Assembly: GCF_014898815.1 (NCBI RefSeq)
Contig: NW_026515546.1
Coordinates: 4,473,001-4,537,000, forward strand
Source: Panonychus citri
Taxonomy: Eukaryota > Arthropoda > Arachnida > Trombidiformes > Tetranychidae
DNA: 64,000 nucleotides
Direction of reading: 5' to 3'
Position numbers and translations under genes: made by a program. A model generated the notes under the pieces. The model was not told the origin of the DNA, did not search any database, and worked only from the letters and a program-made list of their open reading frames with translations. Positions 50,858 to 63,278 of the stretch are shown in pieces. Each line of letters begins with the position of its first letter. Position 1 is the first letter of the stretch.

Positions 50858-53711
50858 AATGCTTACCTGTTACTTCATCATCATCATCATCATCATCAAT
50901 AGGAAAACAATGTGTTGACTATTCTCTTTGGAGAAGAATAAAAAATAACTTTTTTCTCCTCTTCTCTCAAAGGTAAAGGCCAATTCCATATCATTATTAT
51001 TATCATCTTCTTCGTTATTGTCAAAATGACAGTTACAATTGCTTCTTCATCTTCTTTCATCATCTTTCTTTCACGGTTTCCTTTCTTCTTCTCTTTCTAT
51101 CATCATTATCATCTTCACCTTTCCTCGCTTTTCTATTACTTTTAACTGACTGTAATTTTCATTTTCAATTGGAGATAATGAAGGTTACAGGTAATTTTAT
51201 ATCTTTCATCGAACTTGTAGCCGAAAGAACTTTTTCTCTCTACTCTGTCTCAGGTATGATAATCATTAGAATGATGATGATGATGATGATGGAGATGATG
51301 GAAAAATTAACTAATCTCCTCAGAAGAGAAAGTCAACAATCATCAATGGTTATCATCCATTATCTTCACTCTAGAAAGTCAATTTCTCCTTTGGTGAAAC
51401 TTTATCCCACCTTCAAATTGATACAATCGCCATTGTGGATAATCAAATAGCCATTGTAATCTTTATCTTTACTTAATCCAATCATCAACAATAATATTGA
51501 CATTGAAAAAGATTTGATTATTTTCAACAATCAAGAGGATAATCGAGAGATAATCATTTACATCACAATTCATTTTCCATGTGGATCAAGAGGGTGAAAA
51601 AACCGATGAGAATCAATGAAAATATCAACGGAAATCCGGAAATTCAATGGACACAATTTAGTCTCTTCGATATTATCATCATGATGATGATTTAAGAGAT
51701 GAAAAAAATTCGATGATCATAATTGATGAGGAAAGCTGAAAGATTTTCGTTGTGATGGTCAGTCAATTGTTGGTCAGTTACAATGATGAACAATAATCGG
51801 TTTTTCTAGTCAACGTTTATCCGTTTCTCTTATTAATCTCCGGCTCTCATGGATAAAAACATTGACACGTAACAATTTAACTTCATAGGTTGATTATGAT
51901 TAGATTAATGATGAGAATAAGTTAATTACTATTAGCAATGATTGCGTGATTCTTGATTGTAATACTCTATCCTTGGTACAATTACTGACCTACTCTGGTT
52001 TTAAAATATCATATGAATATGAGACTGACCATTTAAAGTAATAGTAAAAGTTAATCAAGTTTCTACAGGAAATAAATTGCGTTTTCGTTAATAGTTAATT
52101 AACCTTAATCATCCCATTGATTATGTTTCCTTGATAAATAATTACAATGTTATTTTTCACAAAGGTTTGATTACCTGTCAACAATTAACTTTAATTCACT
52201 TGACAGAGACAATGTTGATTACAATTTAATCAACTCAATCTAGTCAAAAGTCATTGTCATTAATTTAATAACAATCAAATTGATTTTTTTTTCACTTGTT
52301 TCGTTAATTGTAATTGTAATCAAAGCGTTGATAAACTGTTAAAATTGATGATAACTTGTTGGTCTGAATGGTAAATTAAATTAAAAATCTCACTTTGATC
52401 AACCAATCAATGTTTAATTGTTGTTGAAATTTTTACTAATTTAGTTTAGATTTTGATTTACTTACTGTTCAACAATCAACTGGAAATACCTTTACAATTA
52501 ATTAACTTCACTCATTGTCATTATTATTGTTATTTTCAATGGTTGTTTCTATTAATAGTTAATCAAGATAATCAAATAAATAGTTCATTGATTGTTGTAT
52601 AGCTTTATCATCATCTTATTATATTAATTGTTATCGTTAATTAATCAATCATCAGAATCAAAATGAAAAAAAAAACTTGATTCAATCGGTTTTTAATAAG
52701 GTTACCAAGATAATATTCTGGTTATTACCAATAATTAACAATTGATTTAATTGTTAATTAGCCGCAACTAATTTAGTTAACTTTTTCTGTTTAATTTTCA
52801 CATGACAATAATCAAGAAAAAAAAGTAATTACATTTAAATGAATCAAAGAAAACAACAATTAGTTGATTATCCTAAAAATCATAGGATTTTTTAATCATA
52901 TTAATAATTGAAGATTAACTTGATAATACAATTTCAATCAAAACAATCAAAAGGTTTTATTAATTATGGACAAACAATTAACATCATATCACAATCAACT
53001 AATCATGATTAAGTTAATCATCAATTAGATAATCAGAAACATCACATTTTGATTTTAATCTTTGATTAAATCTGGAATGATGATCGAAGGTGATTAAGTT
53101 AATCATCACACTGATTAACAAATTGATTGTCTAGATTTCCACAAGAAAGTAATTAAAATCTTAATTGTAATTAGAGTAAAACTAATTAAATCCAATTCAA
53201 ATGCTATTTTTGGGTTTATCAGTTTGCATTTTAAATGACAAATGCAATAGTCCGACATTTTTGATTAAATCAATACAATTATCATTACAATCAGCCAATG
53301 TTTAATTGTAATCACCTTTGTAGTTGTAAATTGATTAAAATAGCAACATTAATGATGCATAATTAAATTGATTAGTATCTTGATTAACTGTAAAGCCAGT
53401 ATAATCTGGATTGAACAACCACTAATCCAAACTCATCCCGATAATCATAATCATCACCATTGAATTTCATATTATTATTTGTATTAATATCTGATCAGTT
53501 AATCAAACAATCAGATGATTATCATTAAATTGAAATCATCAATATAAATGTCTGAAAGCATAATGGATTTGATATCATTTATAATTGAACAATTAAACGT
53601 AGGGAAACAATTTAATTGTTTGTGAAACTTTTTGATTTGTTTCAAGTTGACAGTTTTTCTAGTAATATTTGATTAAACAAACGTTACAATTAGTTGACCA
53701 TCATCGTTAAA
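50858..53711. other. Non-coding upstream region of the SLC17 gene
   Basis: The first part carries TCATC tracts and CT runs; from about 52000 on it is AATTAA-type filler up to the start codon. The frame 51169-51450 is not convincing. No TATA box or clear 5' UTR exon was identified. Confidence 0.4.
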
Positions 53712-53903
53712 ATGACCATTCAACTTTTGGATAAACTTTGGCCTCAATTTTTGCGTTTCCCTTTCCGTTACTATGTCATGTTTTTATCCTCCATCAGTGG
53801 GGCATTTATGTTTGCCTCAAGGTGTGTCATCAATGTGGCCATACTTGCAATGGTCACTACTCAAGTTTCACCAGGAACTAATAATCTAACTGACCAAACA
53901 TTG
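53712..53903 (+). CDS. SLC17-family transporter, exon 1
   Basis: The ATG at 53712 opens MTIQLLDKLWPQFLRFPF followed by RYYVMFLSSISG, the start of the first membrane helix, then ASRCVINVAILAMV, the conserved R-x-x-x-x-V-A-I-x-A-M end of that helix in SLC17 proteins. The loop that follows holds an N-glycosylation site (NLT) in the place where family members are glycosylated. It ends TTG/GTAAGT in phase 0. An in-frame TTG lies further upstream, but ATG is preferred. Confidence 0.88.
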
Positions 53904-54014
53904 GTAAGTCTCTTGAGTCAAACGAAAATAATGTTATTCAAATTGTTGTTGAAATTAATTGTGTTGATTGTTTGGTGATAATTTGTTGTTGTTGTTTTAT
54001 TTTTATCTGTCCAG

Positions 54015-54610
54015 GAATCGATCAATGAAACTCAGTCAATCTCATTGGTCAAGCTGAATTCAGCACCAACTTTTGATTGGAATCAGGCTCAACAAGGGGT
54101 CATCATTGGTTCCTATTATTATTCATACACTGCCCTTCAGATTAGCACTGGTTTTCTTGCTGATAAGTTTAATGTGGTCAAGCTAAGTGGACTTTCTCAC
54201 CTTTTAGCTGCACTGGCCACTTTAGCGATCCCATTAGCCGCTTCAACAAATTATTACCTTCTAGTTTTCACTCGAGTTGTACTTGGTTTTGTTCATGCTC
54301 CAACTTTCCCCTGTTTATATATTATCTTTGAGAAATGGTTCACCCCTCAAGAGAAAGCATTTGCTCAGGCCATAATGACCGTTGGTACCAATGTCGGTGT
54401 AGCCTTTGTAATGCCAATTACCGCTTGGTTGTGTGACAATGGTTTCGCTGGTGGTTGGCCTTCAGCTTTTTACTCAATGGCCACGGCTAATATCATCTTC
54501 CTAATCATTTGGTATACAACAGTTACCGCTGATCCAAATGAAAGTTCATTAACTAGTGATGAGGAAAAAAAGTTCATCTCTGCCCATGTAGTTCAAATAC
54601 CAAAAGAAAG
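54015..54610 (+). CDS. SLC17-family transporter, exon 2
   Basis: Acceptor TTATCTGTCCAG, phase 0 in. It carries helices 2-6 of the major-facilitator fold. FDWNQAQQGVIIGSYYYSYT matches the family motif (W/D-W-x-x-x-x-Q-G-x-x-x-x-S-F-Y/F-x-G-Y), and then come GFLADKFNVVK (MFS motif A loop), RVVLGFVHAPTFPCLY and EKWFTPQEKAFAQAI (W-x-P-x-x-E), typical of sialin and Na/phosphate cotransporter-like proteins. Such proteins move organic anions or phosphate, often H+- or Na+-coupled, in plasma membrane or lysosomes; the substrate here cannot be told. It ends AAAG/GTAAAA in phase 2, which does not fit the next exon's frame by one base. Confidence 0.9.
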
Positions 54611-55422
54611 GTAAAAGTTCATTCAGACAATTCAATATCCACCCTAATGATAATATCTCACCTTCAGCTCTTGATTAAATCAAATCTTTCTAATTACTAG
54701 TCAATTATAATCCTTGTTAATGTTTAAATCTCTCCCTTGTAACAATAACCACATCACCAGGATACAATTTATCTTGAACAATTAGTTAGATTGATTTGAG
54801 TCATATGAATTATAATAATTTCATCATCAATTAATATCATCAGTTGAGTTACTATGAGAATCAGAATCAGAATCAAAATTGAAATCAGTTTATCATGAAA
54901 AAGGTAACATTTGATTCCCTGGTTTAGATTGTTGTAAACTTTTTTTCCTCTTCCATTTACCAGTCAAAGTTAATTAACTAATAACATTTAATTGAATCAC
55001 AATTTAGGATAACAAAGTGACACAAACAAAAAAAAATGATCATCAAGTCTCATGTTGTGTTTTCATCATTATCATTATCGTTATCGTCATCATGAGTTAG
55101 GAGATTAAATTGTTACAATGAGATAACTGTTCCTAATCAATTCTAACAATTAGGATAAACAAAATGTTCAAGGAAAAGTTCATAGATTAGATTATAAGTT
55201 TACAGTCCTCGGCAAAAGTTTAAAGACAACAATCAATTGATTGTATTATGAGTAACATTGTCTCAGGAATATATTTGCTATTCAATTAATCCTATTCAAT
55301 ATTGTAAATCTAATCTTCTTGACAGAGTTAAATTGCTATTGATAAACATGTCAAAGATTAACTGGATTAGATTATAATTAATTATGTAACTTTTTTTCAT
55401 TCTCTTCTTTATAATTAAATAG
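54611..55422 (+). other. Intron 2 of the SLC17 gene
   Basis: 812 bases, AT-rich, with no additional exon seen. The phases on its two sides disagree by one base. Either a G was lost at the AATAG/GTCAAG border, a small exon has been missed, or a weaker donor is used (CAT/GTAGTT at about 54588, phase 0). Confidence 0.6.
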
Positions 55423-55701
55423 GTCAAGGTACCTTGGAAATCAATGTTTACATCACTTCCTCTTTGGTCAGTGACCATTGGCCGAGGAATTTGTTCCCTT
55501 GGTTATCATACAGTTAATTCAAAGATTCCTCTTTACCTTGAGACAATTTTAGTTATCAACTCCAGGGAAATGGTTTAATTAATTCAACCTTTTACCTCGC
55601 TGAGGCTGCAGGTCAGTTTATCAGTGGACCTTTGTCAAAATATATCGCAACTAAAGGTTACCTTAAGTTAACGGTGACCAGGAAACTTTTTGAATCCATT
55701 G
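55423..55701 (+). CDS. SLC17-family transporter, exon 3 (one internal frame shift)
   Basis: Acceptor ATAATTAAATAG, donor ATTG/GTAAGT in phase 1. The first half reads VPWKSMFTSLPLWSVTIG (the family's PWKxxxTSLPxW), then IPLYLETILVI. The second half, in another frame, reads NGLINSTFYLAEAAGQFISG, then PLSKYIATKG and RKLFESI, the normal continuation of helices 7-8. The change of frame falls in GGGAAATGG at about 55573-55581 and corresponds to one missing A. The usual histidine-rich or charged loop is otherwise complete. Decay or an assembly indel are both possible. Confidence 0.82.
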
Positions 55702-55791
55702 GTAAGTTTATCTTATTTTGATTGAGATTTTTTGTTTTTCAATGTTTGTTTATTGACCTTTTCATTTTATTGATGTTGACCTTTACCTTAG

Positions 55792-56033
55792 CCCTTATTG
55801 GACCAGCTCTGTTTTTATTGGCTATTCCCTTGTTATCGGGTAGAGCTGAGGTTATTGTTATTGGTCTGATATTGACCATGTTTACCATGGGAGCTTCATC
55901 TGGAGGGGATATCCCAATTGTCCCTGAAATGGCCCCAGGGCTTGTTGGTACTGTTTTTGGTTTTGCAAACACTTTCTCATGTGCTTCTGGATTCTTGGCT
56001 CCCATGGCAATCGGTGCAATACTTGGTGACCAG
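55792..56033 (+). CDS. SLC17-family transporter, exon 4
   Basis: Acceptor TTTACCTTAG; the first two bases complete an Ala codon from exon 3. It carries helices 9-11: LIGPALFLLAIPLL, then LILTMFTMGASSGGDIPIVP, EMAPGLVGTVFGFANTFS and GFLAPMAIGAIL. The G-x-x-x-G-F-x-N-T/S-x-x-x-x-x-G-F/I-x-x-P motif is strongly conserved in SLC17. It ends CAG/GTAAAT in phase 0. Confidence 0.9.
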
Positions 56034-56275
56034 GTAAATAGTTGATTGAATCACCAAATTGAATTACAGTTAATTGTGATCACCATAATAATCATAACAT
56101 GATAATAATGCAAAAGCAAAAGCGATCAATGTTTTTACTTTGTTTCTATTATGTGATTTCATAGATTTCCGTGAGCTAATTGTAAATTACAATTACGGTT
56201 ATTGATTATTCAAAATGTAAAACAATTTAAATTACATTAATTGTAATTTTGTTTTTCTCTTTAATTGTTAATCAG

Positions 56276-56566
56276 GTTTTCTCCGAATCAAAGTGGAACG
56301 TAGCATTTTATTTCTTTGGAAGTCTTCAAGTTCTGGGCGCCATTTTGTTCACCCTGTTTGCAACCTCGAAACCTCAATCATGGGCACTTGTTGAGAATAC
56401 AACTAAATCATTTAAATCTAAATTTAATAATGGTAACAATTTAAATTCAATTGCAATTGTTGATTCAAATTCAACAGTAACAACAATCAACAACAATCCA
56501 CCAGAATCTGTTGAAATGACTGATAAAAAGGTTACATTGAATGAAACCAATGAAAATATTTCTTGA
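56276..56566 (+). CDS. SLC17-family transporter, exon 5 (C terminus)
   Basis: Acceptor TTAATCAG, phase 0. It completes the last helix (W-N-V-A-F-Y-F-F-G-S-L, then LGAILFTLFATSKPQSW; family: W-x-x-V-F-x-I-x-A...G-x-x-F-x-x-F-x-S-x-x-x-Q-x-W). A hydrophilic cytoplasmic tail of about 65 residues, rich in Asn/Thr/Ser, follows, with stop TGA at 56564. The whole protein would be near 530 residues, normal for the family. Confidence 0.88.
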   Translation, partial: VFSESKWNVAFYFFGSLQVLGAILFTLFATSKPQSWALVENTTKSFKSKFNNGNNLNSIAIVDSNSTVTTINNNPPESVEMTDKKVTLNETNENIS

Positions 56567-58626
56567 AAAATTATCCACAATTTAATTGTTGTTAATCAAC
56601 AGCAAAAATCAGTGATTTAAATTGTGCATATAATCAATTAATCAATCAACAATCAATTCTCATCATCATTTACAAGTTAATTATCATTATCTCTCAGTTC
56701 AATGACAACAATTGATTGAGTTTGGTATTGAAAGAGAAAATCAATTTTGATTGTTTCATTGATCAAACAATTAATTTAATCATAATGACAAATGTATACA
56801 TTATTGGAAAACCTGAAAATTACCTTTAATTACTCAATTAATCAGTGACAATCAACCAGGGAAACTTTTACCAAGTTTGTTTCATAATCATAATGTTGTA
56901 AACGACAATTAATTAGATTGTGAAAATTTATCTTTCTTCATTTGTATAATTTGATTAATTATCATAATTGTAAAGTTAATTGTTACAACATTCGAGGAAA
57001 GTATTTAAATTTTTTTCAGTTAATTGTTCATCTCATTGACAAAAATCAACAACAACGACAATTCAAATGATCTCAAACTCGATATGATTTGTAAAACAAT
57101 TAACTTAATTGTACAATATTTCATCCACTCACCATCACAATTAAAGATTCATAACTCAATCAATGTCTCTTAACTAATCAACTAATTGTTAATAATCAAA
57201 AACTGTTCTTTTTTCAACTCAACTGATTCTAATTGGAGCTAAAAAAATTTCGATAAATTTAATCTTCACAATTACTGTTTTCGAAAGTAATTAAAACTGG
57301 TGATAACTTATCGAAAGTTAATTAGCCTAAAGGTGAGATAATTAATTCTAATATTATCCTCGATTCTCATCGAATCAAAATGATCAATTCCTTGCAGGGA
57401 AAACGAAGGTACTAATCAATCAGATTGTTCCAAGGACAATTTTCGTCATATCAGCTGATCGTTAGTCGATTCGAAGCTTATTAATAGTTCTAATTCTAGG
57501 ATAAGTTCAAAAAAAATCGAACCGACGATCAGAACAAAAGTCGAATGTCACCAATATTCAAATTCTCCACGATTCTTATTGAACAAATCAGCGAAATCTA
57601 AAAGTTCATATCGATTTTAATACGAATTCAATTAAAATTAGTTCTCAATCTTAATCATTGATTTTCTATTTTCGTATCAACTGATTTGATTAACTTTTTT
57701 CTATAGAATCGCTGTCACAATTAACGATTTATTAACTTAATCATTTGAATTTAGAGCTGAAAATTTTTTCAATTCATTTCAGTTAAATTAAAGTTAATTG
57801 TTGGTTGAACAGGAAAACATCAATTTCTTATTATTTAATGAAAAGATTGATAATCAATTTGTTCATAATCATGATTTATCATGTTAATTATCAGGTTTCT
57901 CTTATTCTGATTTGTTAATTAACTGACTATTAATAAATTATAATACAACCTGTTGCTACCTATTATTATCATTGTACAGTTAAAGGAAGATGATGATTAA
58001 GTTAATTGTTTGCAAGAGCACAAAAAAAAAGTTTAAACATTTCTCAATGATTATCATTTACTAAATCAAATGATTAACAATCAATCTCATAATTTTAATC
58101 ACTATTAAACTTATTATTGATCATGATTAAGGATCAGTAATTTGTTTTTCGTTCATTCTCACTGATTGTTTGTAATCGTAACAATTAATATAATCAAACA
58201 CCAGAAATAAATCTAAAAACATAGTTGATTAAATTGGATCAATTTCTGTTGATGATTAAAAATCTTCATCTTAAATCATTCAACTGGTTTTAATTGTTAC
58301 AAGTAGAAATGATGATTAATTTGAATATTCAAGAGTTAATTAGCAATTGGAATACAATTAAAGTGTAACAATAATCATAATTATCTAAATTGTCACCAAT
58401 AAATCATTAATCAAGTTATAATAAGATTATATTAATAACCAATGAATATATTGAATCATAAATCAAATGGAAATGTCCGATTGTGATAAATTAAATTATC
58501 CTGATAATCAATAATGATGATAATTGATGAAAATTTTGATTAAGTAATTGAACATTGAAAATAAAAAATTGGACACAACAATCAAGTCTGTTAACTCAAT
58601 TTGTTCATATTGAATTCAGTTTGAAA
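56567..58626. other. Intergenic, SLC17 to DEG/ENaC
   Basis: About 2 kb of AATTAA-type DNA without frames. Between about 57240 and 57700 the texture changes: TCGA-containing words occur some nine times (TTCGAAAG, GTCGATTCGAAGC, ATCGAACCGACG and others) and A/T runs are fewer. This may be promoter or regulatory DNA of the downstream gene, or an old element fragment. No TATA box was identified. Confidence 0.45.
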
Positions 58627-60076
58627 ATGAAAAAAACACAAAATAATCAGCGATTAACATCACCAGCAATTTACAACGTTAGCCGACAATTAAATAGTAA
58701 ATCATCAGGTAAATTGCTCAATAATTTACAACAATCAAGTTCGTTAAGTTTATTAACAGTTCGCTCATCGTTAGAGACGAAAAGTAACAAGAAACGTTGG
58801 TCATTCATCGTTTTCTTCATTATCGTTGGGACGTTATTTTGTTACATTCAGATTGCGATATTAACGGAGACCATTGAACGACATGATACCATGTTGATTC
58901 AGAAGATGATTTATCGCAAATCAATGGTTCCACCCAATTTATCGTTCTGTTTTGATATCATGCGTTGGGTGAATACAACCAAGTTGTTCAAATCTTTTCC
59001 TGAGGTATTAAAACGTACCATCAATGAACAACGGTCAATACCTTACCTGAGAAACTGGACATTGGATCGGATAATTAAGGAACATGAATTGGGTGAAAAA
59101 TTTTGCTTCTCAATGTTAACGGTGGGTCAATTGTCATCTCATTTGGTTCCTCTTTCCCTGATCATGGATAAATGTGCTTACCTGACACCGAGCTTGACCA
59201 TGGCTCCTTGTAATCAGTCACATTTTCACAATTACATCTTTAATTGTCTTAATTGTTATGAGTTTACTTGGTTTCCAGAAGGTAGAATGGACATGACTGA
59301 GCCTATCTTTGACTCTCGAGGGCTTTTAACTCCAGGATTTTCGGTACTTCGTTTACTTGACCTTCACCTGAATTTAACCGTTTTACCAGGTATCAATGAG
59401 ATAATTACCATGGCTCATCCTCCTGGACGAGTTCCTTGGAAAGATGAATCTGAGCTTCATAAGTTAATCTGCCCTCAGGGAATGTCAATCACTTTTGGAT
59501 TAACATATCGAGAATTGACCAAAATTAATCTACCCAAACCTTTTCAAACTGAATGTACCAATCATGATACTAAAAATTTAGTCACTTCATCAGATCGATC
59601 TTGTTGGCATAATTGTTCAGCTATTCAATTCTCACAATTAACTGATTTCTATCCTCGATATGCGATAACCACAGGAAACGGAAGCAAGAAAATACTTGAC
59701 TCTTATCATAAACAAGAAGCTTTCATCAAGCTGATCAAGAGATTGCAAAAAGAGTGCGTTGAAAAGTGCGGACGAACGGATTGTCTCGAGAAAAAGTTTC
59801 CCGTTATAACGATTTATAGTCCATCTCGACCAATCGCCTCGAACGGCAAATATGTGACCATCCATTACAGTCCACCGGTTCTTTATGAGAAAATATCAAT
59901 TAACACCCAACCCATCATTTGAACTTTACTGGACTTCGGTGACCACGATTATCGCCTTCATGTTTGGTGTTAATTATCATTCAACCTCATATCTTATCGT
60001 TGATACGATTCACAATTGGATAATATTATTGTACCTCAAATCTAAATATAAAAAGAAAATGAAAATTAATCAATAA
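58627..60076 (+). CDS. DEG/ENaC-type sodium channel subunit, single exon, frame shift near the C terminus
   Basis: First in-frame ATG at 58627. A basic cytoplasmic N terminus of about 55 residues precedes TM1 (WSFIVFFIIVGTLFCYIQIA), followed by the post-TM1 region in which PPNLSFCFD replaces the usual F-P-A-V-T-I-C. The extracellular domain of about 330 residues holds Cys spaced as in the family, ending KECVEKCGRTDCLEKKFPV, and several N-glycosylation sites (NLS, NLT, NCS). At the CCC run 59911-59913 the frame runs into a stop (59920), but the next frame continues with SFELYWTSVTTIIAFMFGV, the TM2 region, and a basic tail to TAA at 60074-60076. One extra base in the C run would explain it. 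TM2 lacks a clear G-x-S selectivity motif. These trimeric channels are amiloride-sensitive or ligand/mechanically gated; the ligand is unknown. Family call is good, function is inference. Confidence 0.82.
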
Positions 60077-60249
60077 CAGTTAAATAACAATTAATATGAT
60101 CGGTTTTCTTTCTGATAACCAATTGATCACATTTGAAAGTTAAGGTTAGTAAGATTTGGAGAAAATGATTAATTAGTTAATCAAGGTAAATTTTATTCTA
60201 ATTGTAAGTTAGTTGTTTCTCATTTAATCTTAATCATTGATCATAAATC

Positions 60250-60255
60250 AATAAA
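60250..60255 (+). terminator. Candidate polyadenylation signal of the DEG/ENaC gene
   Basis: AATAAA about 175 bases after the stop codon, the first one downstream, in a suitable AT-rich setting. Cleavage site not seen. Confidence 0.4.
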
Positions 60256-60826
60256 ATATTAAACATTATTATGATTATATCTCAAGGTTCAATTCTCTCA
60301 ATTCAGTTTCATGATCATTTGAATAATAATATTTAACAGTTGATTTATTACAATTTAAATTTAAATTTTTCTCATAGATTTTTTCATCAATTGCTTTAAG
60401 CTTCAATTGTGATTCATTTCTGATATTCAGGGTATCACCTTCATCCATTAACACAATCATCATGGTGTTAATATGAATTCTGAGTTTACTTTTTTCTTCA
60501 TCATGATTCTCATCATTTGAAATGTTCGTGATCAAAATTTACATTGGAAAAAGAGAAGAAAAAAGTTTTCTCTTTTAACAATTTTCTTTATTCTCTTTGT
60601 AATACAACATCAACTCAGAATTGGAAATGTAATCGATAATTTTTTGGTTACTTAAATTGTTGGAATTATATTGTTGTAATTAAATTGTTACTTATCAATA
60701 TAATCCAAAGGTAAAGTTGCTCGTAGCAAGATATTTAGATATATGTTCAGATTGATTAACTAATCAATGGAGATTCAAAGTACATGGTGATGATATTCAA
60801 ATATTCATATTGAGAGATAACTGATC

Positions 60827-60857
<31 letters not shown>

Positions 60858-62940
60858 GGAATGAGATAACTCTGAGTTAATCAGAATCCATGGTGAACAT
60901 GGAGGGAAAATTATCTACCTTTCAATGAACTTTTATATATTCACCATTGAAAAAGGTGATCTAAATTATTCCGCTCCAATAGTCAGGGTGGATCGATAAT
61001 CAAGTTCATCCAATGAATGAGTTTCTATTTTACTAACAGAATCAATGGTAAATCATCATTTCCATATTTTGATTAACGAATTGATTAACCTATTCATCAA
61101 CTATTATTAAAGAGAAATTAACATTTATCTCAATTGTTATTAATTGTCAATTTGATTTATTATCATTAGATTCAATTGAGTTCTAATACAGGGAAGAGGG
61201 GAAAAGTTAATTATGAAGAGAGTTTTTCTTTACTGTATTAATTTAACTGATTAGTAATTAATAATTTCAACGATAATTTGATTAACTTGACCCTTAACGA
61301 TTTTTACTAAGTGTTATCATCGTATTGTTTATCATTAATTTTGAGTTTAAAATTAAGCAGAGCGTTAATTGTTAATGGTGGTTATGTTTTAATGAGATTA
61401 ACAAATGGCTACTTGAATAAATTGTTAACTCAACTTAACACTAATCTGATTGTTAATCATTGACACTTAACTTTTTCATTTTGTTGACCGGCTAATTGTT
61501 TACATTAAAAAAAAAATTAGGGGAAAAGGTAATATGAAAATTTTAATTGTGATTAACTGATTGAATATTAAGGTCTATCAAGGTTATTTAGATGATTAAG
61601 ATAAACTTACCTTAATTAGTTGGTTGATGTTAACACTTTTCCCTTTGATTGTTGTTGTTGATAAGTGACCACAAAATTTAAATTGTTACTTTTTCACTTG
61701 ATGGATCGTTTTAAATTGTCAACCATGAATCTGTGATACGGAACAAATTTAGTGATCATTAATTTGTCAACAGATTGTGACAATTAACCTTCAACACGTC
61801 AATGATTAGGTGACAGTTACATTGTGTTAATTAATAACAAGAGAAATGATCTAATCAAATTACTGAATTGATCTCATATTAGAATGTTAATACAAATATG
61901 ATTGGAATTAATTCAATTTGCTATTGATCTAATTTCTGGTTTAAATCTTTTCCAAGTGAGAATAAAAAATTTCTCAATTGCAATATTGATTGGAAAACTG
62001 ATTAGCTTTAATTCAGTTTGATGATTGAATTTCGGTCCACTTGACATATCAGATTCACATTTGAGTTAATCATTTTTTGTTTTGCTGAATTAAAAAAGGA
62101 GAAAGATTAACATTTCAATTAGCTTGTTAGCCGATTAATTAACACAAAAATCTAACAATTAACTTTAACAACAAGGATTGATTATCTTTGAAGAGAGATA
62201 AACATTTGTTATTGTAACAATCTCTGTGAAGTGATTAATTGTTTCATCACCAGGAAGGATTAACCAGACATTTACTATGGAAACCCAATGGATGTTGACA
62301 CAATACAGAATATAAGGATGAAACACAGTTGAAGGGGAAGAAAACATTAGAAACAATCAGATTAAAAATCCAATTGTAATTAACTTTAACTAAGGATTAG
62401 ATTTGTGTCCAAGTTAACAACAAATAAACAGAAACAAAGAGAAAAGATAATCACAAAGTAAAGAGACAAAAGAAAAAAGGATTAACAGGTAATCACATTG
62501 TCTCAGTTCTTAATTAGCTAATTAACAAAGAAATTATTTATCGACTAAATCAGTGAATAAAAATCTGGAGAGAAAACTAATTGTAAACAATTAACTTAAT
62601 CAATCAAATCTTCACATTGAACTTGAGAAAAGACACTAACTCCATCTAACGACGGTCGATGAAACTGTCAAATTTTCGCGCGAACTTCAAACAACCTTCG
62701 AAATCAAATCGAATCAACAATTAGTTGAATTAATTCAAATCGTTCCGAATTAGTTAACAGAATTATGGAAATAATTAGTTATTTGAGAATCAATTTAGTA
62801 TTTCAATTGTAAGAAGAATATTTTCCAATAATCATGATGATTGTTTTGATTGACTTGATTTGATTAAAATGAAAATATTTTATCAAATCAACACCAATGA
62901 TCTGGTTAATTCAATTAGATAATTGTTAATCAGTAAACTG

Positions 62941-62962
62941 CTGATTTATTTATATAAATCAG
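62941..62962 (+). promoter_or_regulatory. TATA-containing palindrome, candidate core promoter
   Basis: CTGATTTAT and its exact inverted copy around TTAT; the centre reads TTATATAAAT, a TATA-box form, about 170 bases before the ATG at 63130. A start site between is plausible but not marked by any clear initiator. Confidence 0.3.
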
Positions 62963-63129
62963 TATAATCAATATAATCATAAATTTACCAATCAGCGCAA
63001 TCAAATAAATAGCAAATTGTTGATTGAGTTACAATCAAATTAATTACAAGCATTTTGATTTTGTATTTGTGTTTAATTCAGTTGATTTTTGTTCATTTTC
63101 CCAATGATTAGTTAATTGTGACCATTAAC

Positions 63130-63181
63130 ATGAACAAACAAATCGGATTTTTGGCTATTATTTATATTGATTTAATTTTGG
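63130..63181 (+). CDS. Secreted coiled-coil protein, signal-peptide exon
   Basis: ATG at 63130 opens MNKQIGFLAIIYIDLILG, a short basic start and a hydrophobic core typical of a signal peptide. The exon ends G/GTGAGT in phase 1, the usual phase after a signal peptide. Cleavage is likely near SYG at the start of the next exon. Confidence 0.65.
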
Positions 63182-63278
63182 GTGAGTAAAAATTTCAATT
63201 GATTTTACTTTTAATTTTTAATTGTGAATCACAATTAACTGTTTGATTGTTGTAAAATTTATATTTTGTTTTGATCAG

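Larger units (their letters stand above)
60077..63129. other. Intergenic, DEG/ENaC to coiled-coil gene
   Basis: About 3 kb of AT-rich filler with one GA run (60835-60857). AATAAA is at 60250. A CpG-bearing islet at 62635-62745 (CCATCTAACGACGG, TTTTCGCGCGAAC, TTCGAAATC) and a TATA-containing palindrome at 62941-62962 lie in front of the next gene. Frames at 60275-60535 and 62165-62356 on the minus strand are not convincing. Confidence 0.45.

Noticed and set aside
54611..56566. Calling the SLC17 gene a pseudogene
   Set aside because: Both breaks are single bases in homopolymers while the family motifs and the remaining splice sites are intact, so an assembly error is at least as likely.
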